Position numbers and translations under genes: made by a program
Source of the DNA: Paenibacillus nanensis
Lineage (GTDB): Bacteria > Bacillota > Bacilli > Paenibacillales > Paenibacillaceae
DNA: 64,000 nucleotides
Reading direction: 5' to 3'
Assembly: GCF_003583765.1 (NCBI RefSeq)
Contig: NZ_QXQA01000006.1
Span: 62,001 to 126,000 of the forward strand
Notes under the pieces: model-generated
The model's input: only the letters and a program-made list of their open reading frames with translations
What the model was told of the DNA's origin: nothing
The model's database searches: none
Shown here: positions 36,199 through 44,951 of the stretch, in pieces
How the letters are laid out: each line of letters opens with the position of its first letter
How positions within the stretch are numbered: the stretch's first letter is position 1

Positions 36199-36591
36199 AT
36201 GAAAAAATGGTTTATTTTCGCATCTGTCTTTGCCCTGGTGCTCATTATTGCGGCATGCGGATCCAACTCAGGGAACAATGGGGGAAATTCCGGCTCAGCT
36301 AGCAATGAGTCCGCGGAGCAGGCAGCTCCAACCTCGGAGCTCGTCATCACAGCGAAAAACTGGGAGTTTGATCAAGAGGAGTACAAAATCAAAGCCGGAG
36401 AGGCGGTTGGCCTTACGCTCAAATCGGTGGACGGCGTGCATGGCTTGCAAATTTTGAAAACCGATTACGAAGTCGGCAACGATAAGACCGTCACCGTTCA
36501 ATTTGATAAGCCAGGCACTTACGACGTGATTTGCTCCGTCCCTTGCGGTCCCGGTCATCGCACTATGACAGCTAAACTGGTCGTGGAGTAG
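36199..36591 (+). CDS. Stand-alone CuA-type cupredoxin lipoprotein
   Basis: The 130-residue protein has a lipoprotein signal with lipobox LIIAAC (Cys20), a Gly/Asn/Ser linker and a cupredoxin domain. All side-chain ligands of a binuclear CuA site are visible in order: His81 (DGVHGLQ), Cys112 and Cys116 (CSVPCGPGH), His120 and Met123. It therefore looks like the soluble half of cytochrome oxidase subunit II without the membrane hairpin, anchored by lipid outside the cell. It could shuttle electrons or copper. GGGAGGGG precedes the ATG. No oxidase genes adjoin. Confidence 0.85.
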   Translation: MKKWFIFASVFALVLIIAACGSNSGNNGGNSGSASNESAEQAAPTSELVITAKNWEFDQEEYKIKAGEAVGLTLKSVDGVHGLQILKTDYEVGNDKTVTVQFDKPGTYDVICSVPCGPGHRTMTAKLVVE

Positions 36592-36729
36592 AGCTGCTGT
36601 CCGGGTTGAGGCCCTGCTATTAGATTTCCTTACCCTTTGTCCAAGAAAGTCTAATGATGGCAGCCCTTCCAATGCCAAGCCTCCTCTGATAACATAGGGT
36701 TCACACAGCTAATGAATGGAGGATGTACG

Positions 36730-37410
36730 ATGGGAGCATTAGATGAACGTGTCGCTATTGTTACCGGAGGCGGCAGCGGGCTTGGCAGGGCTGCTGCGAT
36801 CGCGTTTGCCGAAGCGGGCGCTGATGTGGTCCTGCTCGGCAGACGCCCCGACAAGCTGAAGGAAACGGCTGAAATGATCGTGCAGCGAACGGAGCGCGCC
36901 GCGCAAGTGATTAAAGCCGACGTAACCGACGAGAAACAAGTGGACGAAGCCGTAGCTAACGCGCTTGAACGCTGGGGCCGCATCGACATCTTGCTGAATA
37001 ACGCGGCCGTTCTGGAATCGGGGGCCGTCTACGACCTTTCCGCTAAGGAATGGCAAAACCAAATTGCAACGAATCTGACTGGCCCGTTCCTATTAATAAA
37101 AGCCGTGCTGCCGTCTATGCGGAAGCAAAAGTACGGCCGCATCATCAATATAACCTCGAGCCTTTCCCGCAACGGGGCCGGCGGCTTCGCCGCTTACAGC
37201 GCAGCGAAGGCGGGCTTGGAATCGCTGACGCGCACGGTCGCCGACGAGGAACACGAGAACGGTATCCTCGTCAATCTGTACAATCCCGGCACCCTGCGCA
37301 CCGAAATGCACACCACAGGCAAAGATCCCGCAGTCGTCACACCGGATATCGTGCGGCTCGCCGCCCTCTCCTTCGGGGGGCCGACTGGCACGATCCACTC
37401 TTACGGTTAG
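36730..37410 (+). CDS. Short-chain dehydrogenase/reductase
   Basis: The 226-residue protein has the SDR cofactor motif TGGGSGLG, the NNAA motif and the catalytic Ser plus YxxxK (ITSSLS and YSAAK), close in layout to 3-oxoacyl-ACP reductase-like SDRs. The start at 36730 was chosen because GGAGG lies seven bases before it; an ATG at 36712 has none. Substrate unknown. It is followed by a strong terminator and then by the hairpin array. Confidence 0.88.
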   Translation: MGALDERVAIVTGGGSGLGRAAAIAFAEAGADVVLLGRRPDKLKETAEMIVQRTERAAQVIKADVTDEKQVDEAVANALERWGRIDILLNNAAVLESGAVYDLSAKEWQNQIATNLTGPFLLIKAVLPSMRKQKYGRIINITSSLSRNGAGGFAAYSAAKAGLESLTRTVADEEHENGILVNLYNPGTLRTEMHTTGKDPAVVTPDIVRLAALSFGGPTGTIHSYG

Positions 37411-37414
37411 CATG

Positions 37415-37460
37415 CAAAAAACCGGTCAAGGACAATAACCTTGACCGGTTTTTTCTTTTT
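37415..37460 (+). terminator. Strong terminator after the SDR gene
   Basis: Arms ACCGGTCAAGG and CCTTGACCGGT (37421-37449) are followed by a long T-run on the plus strand and preceded by As, so it may work both ways. Confidence 0.92.
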
Positions 37461-37542
37461 TTTGGGAGCCGCGTGGGACGCCGCGAATTTCGGCTTGCGG
37501 GGCTTTTTCGCCCATTCAGCTATACATCCTCCAACGCGGCGT

Positions 37543-38131
37543 GCTGTAACGGCGTTTTTTACCGTTACAGTCTCCGTTTCATCGGCACAGGGTGCTGTAA
37601 CGGTCTATTTCGCCCTTACAGACTCCCGTTATCCGCCGCGGCGCGCTGTAACGGCGTTTTTTACCGTTACAGTCTCCGTTTCATCCGCACAGGGTGCTGT
37701 AACGGTCTTTTTCACCATTACAGCCTCGCGCTCTCGGACGCGGCGCGCTGTAACGGCGTTTTTTACCGTTACAGTCTCCGTTTCATCGGCACAGGGTGCT
37801 GTAACGGTCTTTTTCGCCGTTGCAGCCCCGCATCCTCCACCGGGACGCGCTGTAACGGCGTTTTTTACCGTTACAGTCTCCGTTTCATCGGCACAGGGTG
37901 CTGTAATGGTCTTTTTCGCCGTTACAGCCCCGCATCCTCCACCGGGACGCGCTGTAATGGCGTTTTTTACCGTTACAGTCTCCGTTTCATCGGCACAGGG
38001 TGCTGTAATGGTCTTTTTCGCCGTTGCAGCCCCGCATCCTCCACCGGGACGCGCTGTAACGGCGTTTTTTACCGTTACAGTCTCCGTTTCATCGGCACAG
38101 TGTGCTGTAACGGTCTTTTTCACCGTTACAG
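37543..38131. repeat. Twelve-unit hairpin array with an exact 51-bp period
   Basis: Twelve inverted repeats start at 37543, 37594, 37645, 37696, 37747, 37798, 37849, 37900, 37951, 38002, 38053 and 38104, every 51 bases without exception. Each has a left arm CTGTAACGG, a nine-base T-rich loop and a right arm CCGTTACAG, with few changes. Units alternate in two types: odd ones have the loop CGTTTTTTA and are followed by TCTCCGTTTCATCGGCACAG; even ones have TCTTTTTCG/A or a variant and a linker rich in CCGC and CCTCCACCGGGAC. The array fills the gap between the convergent SDR gene and the ZapA coiled-coil gene and ends 14 bases from the latter's stop codon. No convincing gene lies in it. Confidence 0.97.
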
Positions 38132-38144
38132 CTTCGTTAACCGT

Positions 38145-41100
38145 CTAGCTTTGTTCAATGAGCTCGATCCACTCGTTAAATTCGGTTTGCAGCTTCGAGT
38201 ATTCGATTTTCAGCTTTTGGTGCTGATCGAGCAGGGCCTCATGCTCCTCAGCTAAGCGTGAAGAGTGAAGCGCCGCTTCATCGCGCTCTTTCCGAAGCTC
38301 GTTAAGCTGCTCTTCCCAATGGCTCGTGTCCGCTGATGCGGCCGCTTCCCGTATAGCAAGCTCCATCCGCTCGCGAAGGCTCTCTTCGCTCGCTTCCAGT
38401 TCTTCTTTCATTCGTTGTACGCGAGCCGTTTCCTCTTCCATCTGCGCGAGCAGCTCCGCCTGCTCTTCCAATCGACGGCTTAATTGCTCCGCTTGCTCCA
38501 CCGCTTCTTCGAGCTGGCCTTTGGCAATTCGTTCACGCGCAAAGGTGGTTTCGAGTTCCTCAATCAAATCCTGCTGCTTCGCCTTCATAGCGTGAAGCTG
38601 CTCCTGTAACTCCCGTTCTGCCGCTAGTTTCTTGTCTAGCTGCTCTCTCAGCTCGCGCTCAGCCGCTTGTTGTGCAGCGAGCTTCGACTCCAGCTCCGAT
38701 TCCGCCATTTGCCCCAATTCGATCTGGTCCTGCAGCTCCCGTTCGACAGCTTGCAGCTTATCCTTCAGCGCGTTCGCCGACGATTGGAGCAGCGCGATCT
38801 GCTTCTTCAGCTCGTCCTCGGATGACTTCAGATGCAGCAATTGCTGCTTCAACTCGACTTCAGAGGACTCCAATTGCCCCATTTGCTCGATTAGCTCGTT
38901 CTCCGAAGTCTGCAGCTCCGCAATCCGCCTCTTCAACTCGCTCTCCGACGACTGCAGCTCCGCGATCTGCTCCTTCAGCTCGACCTCAGACAATTGCAAT
39001 TGCTCGATCCGTTCCTTCAGCTCGCGCTCCGACGACTGCAGCTCCGCGATCTGCCCTGTCAACTCGCCCTCGGACAATTGCAGCAGATCGATTTGCTCCT
39101 TCAGACTGCGCTCCGACGACTGCAGCTCCGTGATCTGCCCTTTCAGCTCGCCCTCAGACAATTGCAGCTGCTTGATCCGTTCCTTCAGCTCGCGCTCCGA
39201 CGACTGCAGCTCCGCGATCTGCCCTGTCAACTCGCTCTCGGACAATTGCAGCAGATCGATTTGCTCCTTCAGACCGCGCTCCGACGACTGCAGCTCCGCG
39301 ATCTGCCCTTTCAGCTCGCCTTCGGACAATTGCAGCAGCTCGATTTGCTCCTTCAGACCGCGCTTCGACGACTGCAGCTCCGCGATCTGCCCTTTCAGCT
39401 CGCCCTCGGACAATTGCAGCAGCTCGATTCGCTCCTGCAGCTCGCTCTCCGAAGATTGCAGCTCCGCAATCTGCTTCTTCAGCGCGCGTTCGGCATCCTG
39501 CTGAAGCTCCAGCATTTCCTGCCACTCACGCTCGGAGGCTTGCTTTTGTGCCAGCAGAGCTTTCAGCTCGCGTTCAGCCGTACGCGTCTGCTCCAGCTCA
39601 AGCTTCAGCTCGTCGACAAGAACCCGCAGCTCGGCCAATCTCCCTTCCGCTTCCTCCTCGGCCAGCTGCTGAAGCTCCGACATTTCCTGCAGCTCCAGCT
39701 CAGCCGCCTTCAGCTTCTCGCGCAGCGAGCGCTCCTCTTCCTGCTGATCGTTCATCAATTCCTGAAGCTCACGCTCGGCAGCGCGGCTTTGCTCCAACTG
39801 CTTCTGCAGCTCCAGCCCCGCTGCTTGCGACTGCTCAAGCTGCGACTTCAGCCGCTGCTCCGCATGACGGCTTTCCTCCAGCCGGGCCTGAAGCTCCCGC
39901 TCGCCGGACTCCCGCTGTTCCAGCAGCTCGGCGAGCTCAAGCTCCTTGAAGGACAGCTGATCAAGCTGCTCCGTATAGCTGCGTTCCGCTTCTTCAGCAA
40001 GGGCGATCCGTTCAGCAAGCTTTCGCTCGATTTCCTCCTGCCGCTCGACCCACCGCTTCCGTTCCTCGGCAAAATCTTCAGCTTGTCCGGCAGCCTCATT
40101 CAACTGGTCGATGTATGCCTGCTGCTCCTGCTGCAGCTGTGCAACCGTGGACCGCAGCGCTTCTTCATGCTCCATCGCCTGTGTCAGCTGCTCATCGGCC
40201 AATAGGAGACGATTCTCAAGCGACTCCTTCTCCGCTTGGGACTGCTGACGCAGCTCTTCGATTTGCGCCAAAAGCCTGCCTCGCTCCGACTGCCACTCAT
40301 GCTCCCGCTTGTCCCATTTGGACTGCCACTCCCGCTGGATGGCGTCTCTCGCTTCCGTCTTTTCGCTCGTTAATCTTGCAATGGTTTCCCCAAGCTCCAA
40401 GGAATGATCCGCTATCAGCTCTTCTTTCTCAGACGCGAACCCAGCCGCAAGCTTCTCCAATTCTGCGGCATGCTCAGACGCCAAGTGTTCCAGCTCGGCG
40501 GCATGCTCGGCAACCAGCTGCTCCAGCTCCGCCATATAACGAACGGTCAGCTGTTCCTTTTCCTCCGCCAACGCTTCATTCCATTTCGTCTGCTCCGTCT
40601 GGAATTGCGCCGTTAACCGGTCCCTTTCAGCAGTCAATCCCTCGATCGCTTTATCTTTCTCTTGCTCAAGCTTCGCAAGCTCCGTCTCCAGCCTGCTTTT
40701 CAGCTGCACAAGCTCCGTCTTTTTCTCCAGCTCAAGCTCCTCGCGAAGCCTCGCGGATTCCTGCTCGTACGCTTCCTTCAGACGCTGAAGCTGTTCCTCG
40801 TGTGCTTGAAGCGCTTCCGCCAAAGCCTTCTGCCCCGACTGCTTCTGTTCTTCGGCCATCGCCTCCAGCTGCGCGAGCCGCTTCTCCGATGCCGCTACCG
40901 TCTCGTTCAGCTTCGCTTCCGCCTCGGCGCGCACCCCATCCAGCTTAGCCAGCAAATCAGCATTCCGCTGCTTCTCCGCATCGAGCTGCTGCCTCGTTTC
41001 AATCGCGCGCGCTTCTTCCTCTTGCAGTCTCGCGTTATCGCGGCGAAGGCGGAACACATCCTCCGTCGTCTGCATCGCGCAGAGTACCGCCAGCTTCTGC

Positions 41101-41252
41101 ATATCCAGCCTCGGATTGGTCTTCGCCAGTTTTTTCATGCTTTCGTCAATCGAGCTGGCAACTCTTCTCATATATTCGATGTTGGAATGACCCTTAATCT
41201 TATATTGAATGCCATATATGTCAACGGTTACAACAGTTTTGTCCCCATCCAT
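38145..41252 (-). CDS. zapA: ZapA-domain protein fused to a very long coiled coil
   Basis: The 1035-residue protein starts with a ZapA domain (about 1-90): KTVVTVDIYGIQYKIKGHSN, then the helix with DMQKLAVLCAMQTTEDVF. ZapA normally has 85-100 residues and bundles FtsZ at the division site. Here about 940 further residues are almost pure Glu/Gln/Leu/Lys coiled coil, including 28-residue (four-heptad) repeats at about 570-770. The ATG at 41252 has AGGAGG ten bases upstream. It follows pheT as zapA does in Bacillus, but a terminator at 41338 separates them, so it should have its own promoter. A cytoskeletal or spacer role at the septum is inferred, not shown. Confidence 0.85.
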   Translation of the reverse strand: MDGDKTVVTVDIYGIQYKIKGHSNIEYMRRVASSIDESMKKLAKTNPRLDMQKLAVLCAMQTTEDVFRLRRDNARLQEEEARAIETRQQLDAEKQRNADLLAKLDGVRAEAEAKLNETVAASEKRLAQLEAMAEEQKQSGQKALAEALQAHEEQLQRLKEAYEQESARLREELELEKKTELVQLKSRLETELAKLEQEKDKAIEGLTAERDRLTAQFQTEQTKWNEALAEEKEQLTVRYMAELEQLVAEHAAELEHLASEHAAELEKLAAGFASEKEELIADHSLELGETIARLTSEKTEARDAIQREWQSKWDKREHEWQSERGRLLAQIEELRQQSQAEKESLENRLLLADEQLTQAMEHEEALRSTVAQLQQEQQAYIDQLNEAAGQAEDFAEERKRWVERQEEIERKLAERIALAEEAERSYTEQLDQLSFKELELAELLEQRESGERELQARLEESRHAEQRLKSQLEQSQAAGLELQKQLEQSRAAERELQELMNDQQEEERSLREKLKAAELELQEMSELQQLAEEEAEGRLAELRVLVDELKLELEQTRTAERELKALLAQKQASEREWQEMLELQQDAERALKKQIAELQSSESELQERIELLQLSEGELKGQIAELQSSKRGLKEQIELLQLSEGELKGQIAELQSSERGLKEQIDLLQLSESELTGQIAELQSSERELKERIKQLQLSEGELKGQITELQSSERSLKEQIDLLQLSEGELTGQIAELQSSERELKERIEQLQLSEVELKEQIAELQSSESELKRRIAELQTSENELIEQMGQLESSEVELKQQLLHLKSSEDELKKQIALLQSSANALKDKLQAVERELQDQIELGQMAESELESKLAAQQAAERELREQLDKKLAAERELQEQLHAMKAKQQDLIEELETTFARERIAKGQLEEAVEQAEQLSRRLEEQAELLAQMEEETARVQRMKEELEASEESLRERMELAIREAAASADTSHWEEQLNELRKERDEAALHSSRLAEEHEALLDQHQKLKIEYSKLQTEFNEWIELIEQS
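38951..39538 (-). repeat. 84-bp tandem repeats coding the 28-residue coiled-coil units
   Basis: The word ACTGCAGCTC (or a one-base variant) recurs at 38951, 39035, 39119, 39203, 39287, 39371 and 39455, exactly 84 bases apart. The copies share most third-position bases, so the array expanded recently or is kept alike by recombination. Each unit encodes LQSSERxLKEQIxLLQLSEG-like heptads. Confidence 0.93.
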
Positions 41253-41333
41253 GAAGTCATGTCCTCCTATCGCCCAAATCAATAACGTTCCCCGCAGCCC
41301 TGCCTTGCAGCCCTTGTTTTTACAGGATTTTGG

Positions 41334-41381
41334 CAAAAAAAAGCCGCATCGAAGTTCATTTGGAACTAATTCGATGCGGCT
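41334..41381 (-). terminator. Rho-independent terminator after pheT
   Basis: On the minus strand AGCCGCATCGAATTAGTTCC pairs with its complement over a 40-base hairpin (41381-41342), followed by eight Ts. It starts 15 bases after the pheT stop codon. Confidence 0.93.
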
Positions 41382-41396
41382 CTATATGTTTCCTGC

Positions 41397-43838
41397 CTAC
41401 TTGCGCAATTCCGCGCCAAAAGTTTGTTCCAAATGCTGGACAACCTGGCCGTGCAGCGCAGTAACCTCTTCATCCGTCAACGTTCGCTCCGCGTGGCGGT
41501 ATACAAGCGATAACGCGACGCTCTTCTTGCCGGCGCCGAGGCGCTCTCCCGTATAGACGTCGAAGACGCGCACGGATTCCAAAAGCTCTCCTGCCGTGCC
41601 TTCTACTGCGGCTGTCAAGCTGCCCGCGGCAACGTTCGCATCCACAACAACGGCGATATCCCGCTCGATTGCCGGATACTTCGGCAGCGCTTTATAGACG
41701 ATGTCGGCGCTGGCTTCTTCGTACAAAGCATTCAAACCAAGCTCGATCAAGTACGTGTCCGCCATGTCCCACTCCACTTGCAGCGCAGGATGGAGCTGTC
41801 CGACGTAGCCGATCACGACAGGGCCAGCCGGCGTCTCAAGCGCTACGGAGGCCGTTCTGCCCGGGTGGAAATGCTCCGGCTGAGCGGCTGCGAACGTCAC
41901 TTTCGGCGTAAGGCCCAGCACCTCAATTACCGTTTCGACAATCCCTTTCGCATCGTAGAAATCGTAAGCGGCCGCTTTGCTGTTCCACTGCGTTTCCGAC
42001 TTATTGCCTGTCAGCAGCGCGGCGAAACGATGCTTCTCCTGCGGCAATCTCGTCAGCTGCTCCTCGTCCGTATGGAACACGCTGCCGATTTCAAATATCG
42101 CCGCGGATTCGTTTTTACGGTTGCGGTTGTATACAGCCGTCTCGATTAGCTGCGCGATCAGAGACGTGCGCAGCACGCTCCGCTCCTCGCTCATCGGCAT
42201 CGCCAGCTTAACCGCTTTGGCTCCGTCCGTAAGCGCAGGAAATAACGCTGTTCTCGCCGGGCTCGTGAACGAATAGCTGATCACCTCATGCAGCCCGGAA
42301 TCTGTCAGCCGCTTGCGCAGCTCGCGGCGAATCGCCTGCGGTTTTGTCAATGAGCCAGGAATCGCGTCGCCATGAATAAGCGTTGTTGGAATATTATCAT
42401 AGCCGTGCAAGCGCGCGACTTCTTCGATCAGATCGACGGCGCGCGTAATATCGCCGCGTCGCGTTGGGACATCGACGGTAAATTCGTCGTTATTCCCTAC
42501 GGCGTAAGGGAATTGCAGCCGTCCGAAGATCGTGCGAACCTCCAAGCTCGACAGCTCCGTGCCCAGGTAACCGTTGATTCGTTCAAGCGTTACCGAGATT
42601 TTTTTCGGCTCTACCGATTGGGAGACAGCTTCCACGACGCCCTCCGTTACTAAGCCATCCGCCAATTCGGCGATCAGCTTAGCCGCGCGGTCAAGCGCCG
42701 GAATAACCCTGGACGGATCGACTTCCTTCTCGAAGCGGATGCTGGATTCGGAACGAAGTCCCAGCTGACGGGAGGTTTTACGAACAGTGCCGCCGTCGAA
42801 CCTAGCCGATTCGAGCAAAATGTTAACCGTAGCATCCGTTACCTCCGAGTTTGCGCCGCCCATAACGCCGGCAAGCGCAATCGGCTGATTGCCGTCCGTA
42901 ATAACCAGCATGTGAGGCTCCAAACGGCGCTCTTGGTCATCCAGCGTTACGATCGTTTCGCCTTCGTTCGCCATCCGGACGACGATTCGCCCGCCCGGCA
43001 CTTTGTCGGCATCGAACGCGTGAAGCGGCTGGCCGAATTCGAGCATGACGAAGTTGGTCACGTCCACGACATTATTGATCGGGCGGATGCCAGCCGCCGT
43101 CAGACGGTTCTGCAGCCATTGCGGCGAAGCGCCGATTTTTACATTTTTAATATATCTTGCAGAGTAATGCGGACATTGTTCTTTAGCCAGCACTTGAACG
43201 GATACCAGATCCGACGTTTTTTCTACCGTGTCATGAATCGCCGTGCTTGGCAGCTTCACCTCGCGGCCCGTTAAAGCGCCAACCTCGTAAGCCACGCCCA
43301 GCATGCTGAGGCAATCGGAACGGTTCGGCGTCAAATCGAGCTCCAGCACTTCATCTTCGATGCCGAGCACATTCCCGATCGGCGTTCCGAGCTGCGTCGA
43401 CTCCGGCAGCACGAGAATACCTTCCTGCTGTTCCTTCGGCAGCAGCTTGTCGTTAAGCCCAAGCTCCTTCGCGGAGCAGATCATGCCCTGCGATTCTACG
43501 CCGCGCAGCTTTGCCCGCTTGATTTTGAAGTCGCCCGGCAGTTCGGCTCCGATAATGGCAACCGGCACCTTCTGGCCGGCGTCCACGTTTTTGGCTCCGC
43601 ATACGATCTGCAGCTCCTCGCCTGTGCCGACGTCCACCTTGCACACGTTCAGCTTGTCGGCGTCCGGATGCTTCTCCTTCGACTTCACATAGCCGACGAC
43701 AACGCCGCTTACGCCTTTGTTGCGCGACTCGACGCCGTCTATTTCGATGCCGCCGCGCGTCATAAGCTCAGCGAGCTCTTCAGCGCTTAGGCCGTCCAGC
43801 TCGATATATTCATTCAACCATTGGTAGGATACCTTCAT
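41397..43838 (-). CDS. pheT: Phenylalanyl-tRNA synthetase beta subunit
   Basis: The 813-residue protein matches bacterial PheT: N-terminal MKVSYQWLNEYI, a tRNA-binding EMAP-like domain (about 40-150), the B3/B4 editing domain, B5, the catalytic-like core and the C-terminal anticodon-binding ferredoxin fold (KYPAIERDIAVVVD). With PheS it forms the alpha2-beta2 enzyme that charges tRNA-Phe. It follows pheS by 33 bases and is closed by the hairpin at 41334. Confidence 0.97.
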   Translation of the reverse strand: MKVSYQWLNEYIELDGLSAEELAELMTRGGIEIDGVESRNKGVSGVVVGYVKSKEKHPDADKLNVCKVDVGTGEELQIVCGAKNVDAGQKVPVAIIGAELPGDFKIKRAKLRGVESQGMICSAKELGLNDKLLPKEQQEGILVLPESTQLGTPIGNVLGIEDEVLELDLTPNRSDCLSMLGVAYEVGALTGREVKLPSTAIHDTVEKTSDLVSVQVLAKEQCPHYSARYIKNVKIGASPQWLQNRLTAAGIRPINNVVDVTNFVMLEFGQPLHAFDADKVPGGRIVVRMANEGETIVTLDDQERRLEPHMLVITDGNQPIALAGVMGGANSEVTDATVNILLESARFDGGTVRKTSRQLGLRSESSIRFEKEVDPSRVIPALDRAAKLIAELADGLVTEGVVEAVSQSVEPKKISVTLERINGYLGTELSSLEVRTIFGRLQFPYAVGNNDEFTVDVPTRRGDITRAVDLIEEVARLHGYDNIPTTLIHGDAIPGSLTKPQAIRRELRKRLTDSGLHEVISYSFTSPARTALFPALTDGAKAVKLAMPMSEERSVLRTSLIAQLIETAVYNRNRKNESAAIFEIGSVFHTDEEQLTRLPQEKHRFAALLTGNKSETQWNSKAAAYDFYDAKGIVETVIEVLGLTPKVTFAAAQPEHFHPGRTASVALETPAGPVVIGYVGQLHPALQVEWDMADTYLIELGLNALYEEASADIVYKALPKYPAIERDIAVVVDANVAAGSLTAAVEGTAGELLESVRVFDVYTGERLGAGKKSVALSLVYRHAERTLTDEEVTALHGQVVQHLEQTFGAELRK

Positions 43839-43871
43839 CTCTCGTTTCGTCCCTTCTTTTCTATCTCACCG

Positions 43872-44912
43872 TCATATTCTCGCGAATTGTCCCAGGAAGC
43901 GCAGATCGTTCGTGTAGAAATGGCGGATATCGTCAATGCCGTATTTCAGCAGCGCGATCCGCTCCACGCCCATACCAAACGCGAAGCCTGTCACTTCCTC
44001 CGGATCGTAGCCGCCCATTTCGAGCACGCGAGGATGCACCATGCCGCAGCCCAAAATCTCCAGCCAGCCTGTCTGCTTGCACATCCGGCAGCCGTGGCCG
44101 CCGCATTGAACGCAAGTAACGTCTACTTCCGCGCTAGGCTCCGTGAACGGGAAGAAGCTTGGACGCAGTCGAATCTGCGCCTGCTCGCCGAACATTTGCT
44201 GCACGAATTGAAGCAGCGTGCCCTTCAGGTCGCTCATCCGGATGCCTTTGCCGATGACGAGTCCTTCGATTTGATTGAACTGGAACGAATGCGTCGCGTC
44301 GTCGTCGTCTCTCCGGTACACTTTGCCCGGACAGATCACTTTAACCGGCGTCATGCCTTCCTTCGCCTTCATCGTGCGAACCTGGACTGGCGACGTATGC
44401 GTGCGCATCAAAATTTCATCCGTAACATAGAAGGAGTCCTGCATATCGCGCGCCGGATGATTTTTCGGCAGGTTCAGCGCTTCGAAGTTGAAATAGTCCG
44501 TCTCCACTTCGGGCCCTTCCGCGATCGAATAGCCAAGTCCGACAAATATATCTTCGATCTCCTGAGCCACCTTGTTCAGCGGATGCACCGCGCCCGTAGG
44601 CAGCTTTTTGCCCGGCAGCGTCACATCGATCGTCTCCGCAAGCAGACGGTTATTCGTCTCCGCTTGCTGGAAAGCCGCCGCTTTCTCTTCAATGACGGCT
44701 TCAATCGCGGCGCGCACGTCATTCGCCACTTGACCGATAATCGGACGCTCCTCCGCGCTTAGTCCTCCCATGCCGCGGAGAATTTCCGTCAGCGCACCCT
44801 TCTTGCCCAAATATTTGACACGCAGGTCGTTCAGCGCCTGCTGCGTCTCTACTCCCTGCAGCTCCTGCAGCGCTTCGCCGCGAAGCTCCTCCAGTCTTGC
44901 TTTCACATTCAT
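43872..44912 (-). CDS. pheS: Phenylalanyl-tRNA synthetase alpha subunit
   Basis: The 346-residue class II synthetase subunit shows motif 2 ([22 protein letters not shown]) and motif 3 ([22 protein letters not shown]), with the N-terminal coiled coil. ATG 44912 lies only two bases after GGAGG; the GTG two codons later has better spacing and may be the real start. The T-box leader upstream controls it by uncharged tRNA-Phe. Confidence 0.96.
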   Translation of the reverse strand: MNVKARLEELRGEALQELQGVETQQALNDLRVKYLGKKGALTEILRGMGGLSAEERPIIGQVANDVRAAIEAVIEEKAAAFQQAETNNRLLAETIDVTLPGKKLPTGAVHPLNKVAQEIEDIFVGLGYSIAEGPEVETDYFNFEALNLPKNHPARDMQDSFYVTDEILMRTHTSPVQVRTMKAKEGMTPVKVICPGKVYRRDDDDATHSFQFNQIEGLVIGKGIRMSDLKGTLLQFVQQMFGEQAQIRLRPSFFPFTEPSAEVDVTCVQCGGHGCRMCKQTGWLEILGCGMVHPRVLEMGGYDPEEVTGFAFGMGVERIALLKYGIDDIRHFYTNDLRFLGQFARI

Positions 44913-44951
44913 CGCCTCCAAATGTTGTCGCCTGGTATGCCCAAGCATCGG

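Noticed and set aside
37629..38123. Minus-strand 164-residue repetitive ORF just after zapA
   Set aside because: It starts with GTG inside a hairpin arm without a ribosome site and is explained by the same period effect. It would only be revived by ribosome profiling.
37543..38131. CRISPR array
   Set aside because: The linkers between palindromes are repeated themselves, not unique spacers, and no cas gene is present. The same holds for 23639-23884.
37441..38148. Plus-strand 235-residue ORF with 17-residue repeats across the hairpin array
   Set aside because: 51 is 17 codons, so any frame without a stop in one unit stays open throughout. The ORF begins inside the SDR terminator, has no Shine-Dalgarno, and two other frames are also open.
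38632..40205. Long plus-strand ORFs opposite the coiled-coil gene (Ser/Cys-rich and Leu/Gln-rich)
   Set aside because: They are shadows of the heptad repeats in other frames, lacking ribosome sites and domain patterns.
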